Below are positions 1-5,912 of a stretch of DNA of 18,219 nucleotides, one piece after another (position 1 is the stretch's first letter; each line of letters starts with the position of its first letter). A program made the position numbers and the translations under genes. Where the stretch lies: NCBI GenBank assembly GCA_001801365.1, contig MGXL01000055.1:22459-40677 (forward strand), given 5' to 3'. Origin of the DNA: Gammaproteobacteria bacterium RBG_16_57_12. GTDB taxonomy: Bacteria > Pseudomonadota > Gammaproteobacteria > RBG-16-57-12. The notes beneath the pieces were generated by a model. That model saw nothing but the letters and a program-made list of their open reading frames with translations. It was not told the DNA's origin and searched no databases.

Positions 1-1977
1 TTCCTTACGGGTCTTGAGCCGCTGGCCGCGCAGAATCGCCAGATGATAGGCCTCCAGATTCTGGAAGAAGGCGTCGGTATCGTCCTTGCTCCAGTCGGAG
101 TTGGTCTCGAGCTCCCTGCGCAGATCTCTCACCAGCATGGGGATGCGCCGTGGCGTCTGCTGGCGCTCCTGCGGCGTTTCCTTATGGCTGAGGCTCCAGA
201 CCAGCTCCTCGACCAGCCCCAGCGCCTGGCGCCAGTGCTCGCTGTCCATTTTTTCCCGCTCGCCGATGGTTTGCAGCACCTGACGCCACGGCCCGTCCAG
301 CATGGCCTGCACCTTGCTGGGCAATACCAGATCGCCAACGCGCAGGGCGATGGCGGGTTCGATGGCCGCCTGGACACGCACCCGGTTTTCCCTGGCCTCG
401 GCGGCCTGGATCTTCTCCTGCTCGCCGGCCTTGCACCGCGCGCGCTCGGCATCCAGGAAGATGTTGAAATCCTCCAGCAGCCTGCCCAGCAGCGTGACAT
501 CGTCGGTGAAATCCAGGAGGATGGACTGAACCACACTTTCCATTTTGAAATAGAGCGTATCGCCATCGCCGGAACCGCCTTCGCCGGCGATCACACCCGC
601 CTCGGTCAGGGCGTTCAACAATTTTCTGGCCGGATGCGCCTTGTCCTCGAACAATTTCGGATCGATGATGGCCACCTTCAGCAGCGGGATCTGCAGGCGC
701 GCGATCAGCGCCTTGGCGCGGTCGGGCAGATCCTCATCCTCGAAGATCACATCGAACAGCATGCTGATCAGGTCGACGGTTGCCGAGTCGGCGGCATTGA
801 TGGCGCCCGACTCCAGATCGCCGCGCTGCTGACTGATCACATCGACCAGATTGCTGCGCAGTTGCCCGCCCCTGCCCGCTTCGCTGACTTCGCGAAAATC
901 TCCCGCCGGCGCCGTGCGTTGCAGATTATCCAGGGCCGACACCACATCCCGGGTTTCATAGTGGATGGCGGCATGTTCCGCCATGTGCACGGCCGGCTGC
1001 TGCATTACCAGCAGCTGCCTGAGCATGTTGAACAGGCTTTCACTGTCGATCGGCGAGGCATTACCCATGGCGCCTCCGCCACCCACACCCGGAGCGCCTG
1101 CGCCTGAGAATCCTGCGCCCTGCGCTCCCAGGCCGGGAATCCCGGCGGCTGAAAAACCGCCACCACCGAATCCCCCACCGGCAACATTGGCCCCAAAACC
1201 TGCCGAGGCCGCGGTCACTGCCGCAAGCTCCTGCTGTAGATGCTCCAGACTGTGCCGTTGCTGATATTCCTCGCTGCGCGGACGGCTCGCCGTGCCTTTG
1301 AAGTCGGGCAGAATGCCGCTCTTTACCAGATACTGGTTCAGCTCCTTGTACATCTCCCCCAACTGGGTAAGCACAAAGCGGTCAAATAATTTGTAAAGTG
1401 TCAGCTTGATGAGAATATCCAGATCGACCGTCCTGATGGCCTGGCCGAATGCCTCCTTGATGGCCTTGGGAAACACCGGGCATTCATCATCATTGATTTC
1501 CTCTGCATTCAGCAGCACGGCGTAACGGGCCTTGAGCGCCCGCAAGGGCGGCTGAAACCGGTTCATGGCCGCCGCGATCATGTTATTGACGGCAATCTGC
1601 TCCTCGAGGGCATCATCATCCACCAGCGCCAACGAATCCACCGAAAATTTGCCCAGTCTGGCGCTATCCGCATCGCCTGGCGGCGCCTGCCGCTTGCTCT
1701 TTCCCTGATACAGGCTGTTGAAGTTGCTCTCGAAGCCGCTCACGATGGCGGCGCGGTTGGCACGCAGTTTCTGCATGGATTCCGCATAGCGCACCCGCAG
1801 ATCCGGAGAGGTTTCCTTCTCCACGATCTCCTGCAGCGTTTCATCGGTATTGTTGAACAGATTATCCAGCAAAACCGCCAGATGCTGATTGGCGATCTTG
1901 CGGCATGCCAGCAGCAATACCGGACTATCGGCATCTGCTTTGCTCATCGGGCGTTTTCCGTCATCGAGGTTCGACAT
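1..1977 (-). CDS. DUF1631 family protein, 3' end cut by window edge
   Basis: The open frame reads from an ATG at 1977 to the left edge with no stop, giving 659 residues, so the C-terminus is missing. It resembles the DUF1631 family (sometimes mislabelled thymidine phosphorylase), whose biochemical function I do not know. The protein is soluble, with no signal peptide or membrane helix. The N-terminal part (about 1-250) is charged and helical. Residues 260-306 form a linker with 22 glycines in 47 residues, no charged residue and several Phe-Gly pairs. After it comes a helical C-terminal part (about 307-659). The start is supported by an AGGGA Shine-Dalgarno 5 nt upstream; a second in-frame ATG at 1947 lacks one. 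A large plus-strand open frame across 43-1107 is a shadow of this gene. Family call is from pattern recognition only. Confidence 0.8.
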   Translation of the reverse strand, partial: MSNLDDGKRPMSKADADSPVLLLACRKIANQHLAVLLDNLFNNTDETLQEIVEKETSPDLRVRYAESMQKLRANRAAIVSGFESNFNSLYQGKSKRQAPPGDADSARLGKFSVDSLALVDDDALEEQIAVNNMIAAAMNRFQPPLRALKARYAVLLNAEEINDDECPVFPKAIKEAFGQAIRTVDLDILIKLTLYKLFDRFVLTQLGEMYKELNQYLVKSGILPDFKGTASRPRSEEYQQRHSLEHLQQELAAVTAASAGFGANVAGGGFGGGGFSAAGIPGLGAQGAGFSGAGAPGVGGGGAMGNASPIDSESLFNMLRQLLVMQQPAVHMAEHAAIHYETRDVVSALDNLQRTAPAGDFREVSEAGRGGQLRSNLVDVISQQRGDLESGAINAADSATVDLISMLFDVIFEDEDLPDRAKALIARLQIPLLKVAIIDPKLFEDKAHPARKLLNALTEAGVIAGEGGSGDGDTLYFKMESVVQSILLDFTDDVTLLGRLLEDFNIFLDAERARCKAGEQEKIQAAEARENRVRVQAAIEPAIALRVGDLVLPSKVQAMLDGPWRQVLQTIGEREKMDSEHWRQALGLVEELVWSLSHKETPQERQQTPRRIPMLVRDLRRELETNSDWSKDDTDAFFQNLEAYHLAILRGQRLKTRKE

Positions 1978-2212
1978 AGAGTCCCTGGTTTACTACCGGC
2001 AAGCGGCGTCATATCACCGGGTAAAACTACCACCATCCATCCGGTCATTGCAACCACCCGCCAGCATGGCAGAACCGGAGTTCTTTCAGCAAACTGTCAC
2101 CCATCCTTTCTCTACGACCATTGGGCATATCGGTATGGCGCGATTCATCCATAGTGCAATTGATACATTATCCTCCCAATCCGAAAAATGAAATCTTGAA
2201 TATGACTTTTCT

Positions 2213-2258
2213 CTGATCATCATGGTTCGCAAATCTGGTTCACCGCCATCATGATCAG
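2213..2258. repeat. Inverted repeat with 13-bp arms, followed by a T run
   Basis: The arms are 2213-2225 (CTGATCATCATGG) and 2246-2258 (CCATCATGATCAG). They pair at 12 of 13 positions around a 20-nt loop. Five T residues follow at 2259-2263 on the plus strand, so the structure could act as an intrinsic terminator reading rightward, although no plus-strand gene is seen before it. It could equally be a spaced dyad operator for the divergent genes. The arms are AT-rich and the loop is long, which weakens the terminator reading. Confidence 0.4.
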
Positions 2259-2295
2259 TTTTTATGGCATGGCCTTCCACATCTCAGATCATGTT

Positions 2296-2355
2296 TCTCA
2301 AGTCTTGTTGATTTACGTCGAGGGCAATATCGGATATCCTTCCTGAGACTTGAGA
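2296..2355 (+). repeat. Perfect 10-bp inverted repeat in the globin leader
   Basis: TCTCAAGTCT at 2296-2305 and AGACTTGAGA at 2346-2355 are perfectly complementary across a 40-nt loop. The right arm ends 2 nt before the presumed Shine-Dalgarno GAGGAA (2358-2363) of the globin. It also overlaps a perfect tandem repeat of TGAGACT (2344-2350 and 2351-2357). The loop holds an 8-bp palindrome, GGATATCC (2332-2339). In RNA this could form a leader stem next to the ribosome site; in DNA it could be a paired operator. Either role is inferred. Confidence 0.4.
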
Positions 2356-2371
2356 CTGAGGAACCGTCATT

Positions 2372-2779
2372 ATGATCACCAATGAAGAGATGGCCGCCGT
2401 ACGACAGAGTTATGGACGGGTACTCACCAAACGCAACCTGGTGCAGCGTTTCTATGAGGTCTTCATGCACAGCTCGCCGGAGATCGAACGTAAATTTGCC
2501 AAAACCGATTTTACGAAGCAGTATGAACTGCTGGAGCGTTCGCTCACCATGTCAATACTGTATCCCCAGGGCAACATCATTGCCAAACAGGCCATCGGCA
2601 AGATCCGCGAAAGTCACAGCCGCAAGAATCTCAACATCGAACCCCGCTTATATCACCTCTGGCTCGACAGCCTGATCAAGGTACTGGCCGAGCTGGATCC
2701 CGAGTTCAACCCGCAGCTGGATAAACACTGGCGCAAGATGATGTCGGTGACGCTGGATTATATCAAGGAGGGTTATTGA
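2372..2779 (+). CDS. Single-domain globin
   Basis: A 135-residue haem protein of the globin superfamily, cytosolic, with no reductase domain fused. Aligning by eye to Vitreoscilla haemoglobin gives Tyr28 as B10 (in RFYEVF), Gln50 as E7 and His82 (in ESHSRK) as the proximal F8 haem ligand. Tyr-B10/Gln-E7 is the distal pocket common in flavohaemoglobin-type and Vitreoscilla-type globins, which bind O2 tightly or turn over NO. Length fits a single globin fold of 130-150 residues. The start has GAGGAA about 10 nt upstream, slightly far; an internal ATG at 2390 has no better site. It stands alone, transcribed away from the DUF1631 gene and convergent with the radical SAM gene 18 bp downstream. Role in NO or oxygen handling is a family-level inference; any reductase partner would have to come from elsewhere. 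Confidence 0.85.
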   Translation: MITNEEMAAVRQSYGRVLTKRNLVQRFYEVFMHSSPEIERKFAKTDFTKQYELLERSLTMSILYPQGNIIAKQAIGKIRESHSRKNLNIEPRLYHLWLDSLIKVLAELDPEFNPQLDKHWRKMMSVTLDYIKEGY

Positions 2780-2789
2780 TTCTGCCGTA

Positions 2790-2809
2790 GTGGTGATTTA
2801 ACCCACCAC
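2790..2809. terminator. Small hairpin between convergent globin and radical SAM genes
   Basis: GTGGTG (2790-2795) and CACCAC (2804-2809) can pair around an 8-nt loop. This sits just after the globin stop and spans the radical SAM stop codon (2798-2800). There is no T run on either strand, so it is at best a weak bidirectional 3' hairpin. Confidence 0.25.
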
Positions 2810-3400
2810 ATCCAGCGCCCGGCGGCGAAACTGCACCCCCAGCGAAGCCGCCAAACGTTCACAGGCCCGTATGTCCACATCCTCCAGGCCGTCGATGGCC
2901 GTGGCCGTCACCTCCGGGATATAGCGGGGCGCTTCTGCCAAAAATTCCAGCATGGCCCCGAACGAGCCGCCTAACTGCGGCAGGCAATGCCAATTATAGA
3001 CCCTGACATTCTGGGCATTCATCGAAACCGAAAGGCTGTCGATCCGTCCCTGCATCTGCGGCAGGACATTGCGCTTGTGCACCAGGTTGGCCAGACCGTC
3101 GGTGTTGACGCGCACCTTGCCGCCGTGCGCCTTGATATATTCCGCGACCTGCAGCAGCACCTTCAGTCGCAGGGTCGGCTCGCCGTAACCGCAGAACACC
3201 ACTTCATGATAGCGTGCCGGATCGCCGATGGCAGCGATGATCTCCTCCACCGTCGGCCGGTGATCCAGGGTCAGATCATAGCCCTGCACCTCATGGCTGC
3301 CGTTATGCTTGGGGCAAAAGGCGCAGCGCAGGGTACAGCGGTCGGTGATATTCAGGTAAAGATTGTCGCCAATGACATAGGCGACCTGTTGCGATGACAT
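2798..3400 (-). CDS. Radical SAM protein of the TatD-associated type
   Basis: A 200-residue small radical SAM enzyme. The cluster motif CxxxCxxC is at Cys22, Cys26 and Cys29 (DRCTLRCAFCPK) and would bind a 4Fe-4S cluster cleaving S-adenosylmethionine. GYGEPT at 71-76 is the usual SAM-binding GGEP-like motif, and RVNTDG follows later. Length and the sequence resemble the family often annotated as TatD family-associated radical SAM protein; its substrate is unknown to me. No TatD nuclease is encoded in this window, so the usual partner is absent here. The protein lacks a SPASM or other auxiliary-cluster domain. GGAG lies 9 nt before the ATG. It is divergent from the flavocytochrome operon, with 179 bp between the start codons. 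Confidence 0.85.
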   Translation of the reverse strand: MSSQQVAYVIGDNLYLNITDRCTLRCAFCPKHNGSHEVQGYDLTLDHRPTVEEIIAAIGDPARYHEVVFCGYGEPTLRLKVLLQVAEYIKAHGGKVRVNTDGLANLVHKRNVLPQMQGRIDSLSVSMNAQNVRVYNWHCLPQLGGSFGAMLEFLAEAPRYIPEVTATAIDGLEDVDIRACERLAASLGVQFRRRALDVVG

Positions 3401-3501
3401 CTGCTACTGCTCCGGGCATGGCTTCACGAAACACTGATTATCTCATGTTCTGCCCATTCGCAACCACCCTGATTTATGGTCCTGCAACAGAGCCGGCCAT
3501 A

Positions 3502-3511
3502 ACAATATTGT
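3502..3511. promoter_or_regulatory. 10-bp palindrome overlapping the -35 region (possible operator)
   Basis: ACAATATTGT is a perfect palindrome whose right half covers the first bases of the proposed -35 element at 3508-3513. A looser flanking dyad, GGCCA (3495-3499) and TGGCC (3511-3515), overlaps it. The position would let a regulator compete with RNA polymerase. Palindromes this short arise by chance about once per kilobase, so this is only a candidate. Confidence 0.25.
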
Positions 3512-3537
3512 GGCCATCCAAGTGAAGCTCCTATAAT
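3508..3537 (+). promoter_or_regulatory. Sigma70-like promoter for the flavocytochrome operon
   Basis: A perfect -10 TATAAT lies at 3532-3537 and a partial -35 TTGTGG at 3508-3513, with an 18-bp spacer. Transcription would begin near 3544, giving a leader of about 36 nt before the ATG at 3580. It is the best promoter-like sequence I found in the window. Confidence 0.5.
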
Positions 3538-3579
3538 GGCCGCTCAGGACGCCAGCGGTGTCGCTTCGGTACCAGGACC

Positions 3580-4932
3580 ATGAAATGGTATGCCATCGAG
3601 AGATATATAAACACCATGAAATCGATTTTATCCGGCATTATCCTGATCGCGCTTTATCTGCTGCTGGTTCTGGCGCCGCTGGGCGTCCTGCTGATCGAGC
3701 CCGTGCCAGCCGGTTCAGGCTTCTGGTGGGATCTGTCCCTGGCCATGGGCTTTGCGGGCATGGGCATGCTTGGGGTGCAGTTTCTGCTCACGGCGCGCTT
3801 TCGCCGCGCCAGCGCCCCGTTTGGCATCGATATCATCTACTTCTTTCATCGTTACCTGGCGGTGTTCGCCTTCGGCCTGATTGTGCTGCACTGTCTGATC
3901 ATCCGCGTCGATAATCCCTCGGCCATCGGTACCTTGAACCCGCTTGAGGCAGACGGGTATATGGCCATGGGATTGCTGGCCATGGCGCTTTTCACCCTGG
4001 TGATTGCAAGCTCGCTGTGGCGCAAACCCCTGCGCATTCCCTACGATGGCTGGCGCCAGGCACATACCCTTTTCACAGCCGTCGGCTTTGTGCTCGCCAT
4101 CGGGCATATCAAGGGGGTGGGATATTACATCGACACGCCATTGAAACAGTCGCTGTGGACCGCCTTCACTGCCTTCTGGGTGCTATTGATCCTCTATGTG
4201 CGGCTGGTGAAGCCGCTACGCATGCTCAGAGCTCCCTACCGCGTCATGAATGTCGTCAAGGAGCGTGGCGATACCTGGACACTGACCGTGGCGGCAGATC
4301 ATCACTCCGGCCTGCGTTTCGAGCCGGGCCAATTCGCCTGGCTGACGCTGCGGGCCTCGCCCTATGCGCTCCGAGAGCATCCCTTTTCCATCTCATCCAG
4401 CGCTGTGGGGGCCGACCCACTGGAATTCACCATCAAGGAACTGGGTGACTTCACACGCACCATCAAAGACGCCCGGCCGGGGGAGCTGGTTTATCTCGAC
4501 GGACCCTATGGCGCGTTCAGCATCGACCGTGTCGAGGCATCAAGCTGCGTATTCATCGCGGGCGGGGTGGGCATCGCGCCGATCATGAGCATGCTGCGCA
4601 CCCTGGCCGACCGGGGAGACAGGCGGCCGCTGCTGCTCATCTATGCCAACAATCACTGGGAAAAGGTGATCTTTCGCGAGGAACTGGAAGAGCTGAAGAC
4701 ACGTCTGTCCCTGCGTGTGGTGCATGTGCTGTTCAAACCGCATGCAGGCTGGCAGGGAGAGAGCGGCCTGGTCACAGCCGATCTGCTCTCGCGGGTGCTG
4801 CCCGGAAACCGTCGTGAGCTTGAGTATTTCGTCTGCGGGCCCAAACCCATGAACAAGGCCGTCGAACACGCCCTGGAGTCGCTGCACATACCCCTGCGCC
4901 AGGTCCGCACCGAGCTGTTCGATCTGGTGTAG
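3580..4932 (+). CDS. Ferric-reductase-like membrane flavocytochrome (FAD/NAD(P)H)
   Basis: A 450-residue oxidoreductase of the ferric reductase-like transmembrane superfamily fused to a ferredoxin-reductase module. It should pass electrons from cytosolic NAD(P)H through FAD to two haems in the membrane. About six hydrophobic helices cover residues 15-210. His90/His104 and His162/His176, each pair 14 apart, are the expected haem b ligands. The FAD motif is REHPFSISSS (265-274), the NAD(P)-binding turn GGVGIAP (328-334), and CGPKPM is at 419-424. Two starts are possible: ATG at 3580 has AGGA only 2 nt away, and ATG at 3616 (Met13) sits just before the first helix. The start is therefore uncertain by 12 residues. 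The gene is followed after 2 nt by the cytochrome c gene. The electron acceptor is not shown by the sequence; ferric iron, oxygen or the neighbouring cytochrome are options. Confidence 0.85.
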   Translation: MKWYAIERYINTMKSILSGIILIALYLLLVLAPLGVLLIEPVPAGSGFWWDLSLAMGFAGMGMLGVQFLLTARFRRASAPFGIDIIYFFHRYLAVFAFGLIVLHCLIIRVDNPSAIGTLNPLEADGYMAMGLLAMALFTLVIASSLWRKPLRIPYDGWRQAHTLFTAVGFVLAIGHIKGVGYYIDTPLKQSLWTAFTAFWVLLILYVRLVKPLRMLRAPYRVMNVVKERGDTWTLTVAADHHSGLRFEPGQFAWLTLRASPYALREHPFSISSSAVGADPLEFTIKELGDFTRTIKDARPGELVYLDGPYGAFSIDRVEASSCVFIAGGVGIAPIMSMLRTLADRGDRRPLLLIYANNHWEKVIFREELEELKTRLSLRVVHVLFKPHAGWQGESGLVTADLLSRVLPGNRRELEYFVCGPKPMNKAVEHALESLHIPLRQVRTELFDLV

Positions 4933-4934
4933 GC

Positions 4935-5348
4935 ATGCGCGAACTCTGGGCAAAACGTATCGCCATACTCACCGGACTGCTGGTGCTGGCCATTGCCATT
5001 GCCTTTGCCCGGCACCAGAATCCGGTGCAACGCACGGCATCACCCACTCCGACACAAGATATCCCTGCCGAAAATCAGGCCCAGATCGAAACCGGCAGAA
5101 GTATTTACGAGGAGCAGGGTTGCGCGCGCTGTCACTCCATCGCCGGCCAGGGCAATCTCCGTCACCCCCTCGACGGCATTGGCACAACCCTGTCGAAGGA
5201 GGAGATAGTGATCTGGATCACCGCGCCCAGGGAACTCGCTGACCGGCTGCCCGAACGGGCCTTCCGCGCCAAGCAGGCCTATCGGACCCTGACAGCCGAA
5301 CAGCTCGAGGCCCTGGTGCTCTATCTGCAATCACTGCGGAGTCGCTGA
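4935..5348 (+). CDS. Membrane-anchored c-type cytochrome lacking a Met ligand
   Basis: A 137-residue monohaem cytochrome c. Residues 9-25 form one hydrophobic helix, either an uncleaved anchor or a signal peptide possibly cut after Ala25. A Pro/Thr-rich linker follows (about 34-45), then the haem domain with CARCH at 63-67 (Cys63, Cys66, His67). The C-terminal half has no methionine at all. Where class I relatives have a Met before the last helix, this protein has RAKQAYRTL, with Lys113 at about that position; His77 is the only other His after the haem motif. The start follows the flavocytochrome stop by 2 nt, so the genes are very likely cotranscribed and translationally coupled. The haem domain would face the periplasm, a natural electron acceptor for its neighbour (inferred). 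Its 3' end overlaps the convergent methyltransferase gene by 18 bp. Confidence 0.85.
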   Translation: MRELWAKRIAILTGLLVLAIAIAFARHQNPVQRTASPTPTQDIPAENQAQIETGRSIYEEQGCARCHSIAGQGNLRHPLDGIGTTLSKEEIVIWITAPRELADRLPERAFRAKQAYRTLTAEQLEALVLYLQSLRSR

Positions 5349-5912
5349 TTTCTCTATCAGAATGAGTTCCGGAGCCTGTTTGGCCGGCGGAACGGTGATA
5401 TCCACGCGATAGTGGTCCCTGCGCAAGGCCTCGACCCAGCCCCTGACCGCCTGCGCCTCCTCCCGCCCCTGTGCATGGCCGGTATAGGCGATCACCGAGA
5501 TCCTCGCGCCGCCCGTTGCAAGCAATGCCAGCGCCGACTGCAAGGCGCGGAGTGTACCCGCTGTCCTCGTAACAATCGTCTTGTCGCCGCCGGGCAAATA
5601 GCCCAGATTGAACATCACCGCCCGCACGGCGCCATGGTACTGCCCGGGAATGGCCGCGAACATCTGCTCATGCGGCCTGTTGATCAGACTCACCCGCGAC
5701 AGCAGGCCGGCTTGCGCCAGCCGCGTGCGCGCCTGCTCCAGCGCCACGGGCTGAATATCGAAGCCAAAGACCTGGCCGCGCTCCCCGACCTGTTGCGCCA
5801 GAAACAGGGTATCATGGCCATTGCCCACCGTGGCATCGATCGCAATGGCGCCATCGTACAGGGCGGCGGCGATGGCGCGCTGCGCCAGCGGCAGCAGCGC
5901 AATTCTAGACAT
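5331..5912 (-). CDS. mnmM: MnmM/YtqB-type SAM-dependent tRNA methyltransferase
   Basis: A 193-residue class I methyltransferase closely resembling the YtqB/MnmM family (once called rRNA methylase-like). In Bacillus subtilis that family methylates nm5U34 to mnm5U34 in tRNA. SAM motif I is DATVGNGHDT (26-35), the acidic ribose-binding end of strand 2 is around Asp52, and the family hallmark FNLGYLPGGDK is at 101-111. Length matches YtqB, which is about 194 residues. A longer frame reaches back to 6110, but I chose ATG 5912 because homology starts there and because it overlaps the upstream stop codon (ATGTCTAG, 5905-5912), typical of translational coupling. Upstream is the MnmC-oxidase-like gene, which fits a shared tRNA pathway. 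Its last 18 bp overlap the convergent cytochrome gene. Family is clear; the exact tRNA role in this organism is inferred. Confidence 0.8.
   Translation of the reverse strand: MSRIALLPLAQRAIAAALYDGAIAIDATVGNGHDTLFLAQQVGERGQVFGFDIQPVALEQARTRLAQAGLLSRVSLINRPHEQMFAAIPGQYHGAVRAVMFNLGYLPGGDKTIVTRTAGTLRALQSALALLATGGARISVIAYTGHAQGREEAQAVRGWVEALRRDHYRVDITVPPAKQAPELILIEKSATPQ

Larger units (their letters stand above)
1978..2371. other. 394-bp intergenic region between divergent DUF1631 and globin genes
   Basis: This gap is AT-richer than its surroundings and must hold the promoters of both the leftward DUF1631 gene and the rightward globin. I see no convincing coding frame: short frames on both strands (about 1882-2191 plus, 2086-2280 minus) lack a good ribosome site and resemble nothing I know. 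I could not find a clear -35/-10 pair for either gene. Two inverted repeats lie in its right half (2213-2258 and 2296-2355). GATC occurs at 2215, 2253, 2287 and 2374, and three copies of ATGATCA or its complement lie between 2214 and 2378. Confidence 0.6.

Noticed and set aside
43..1107. 354-codon plus-strand open frame
   Set aside because: It lies opposite the DUF1631 gene in GC-rich sequence, has low-complexity composition and no recognisable domain; a shadow frame.
2086..2280. 64-codon minus-strand frame in the globin upstream region
   Set aside because: No good ribosome site at its start, no recognisable motif, and it runs through the inverted repeat at 2213-2258.
2215..2377. Four GATC sites as a Dam-methylation switch
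   Set aside because: GATC is also frequent elsewhere in this window, and a Dam methylase in this organism cannot be shown; kept only as part of the leader cluster.
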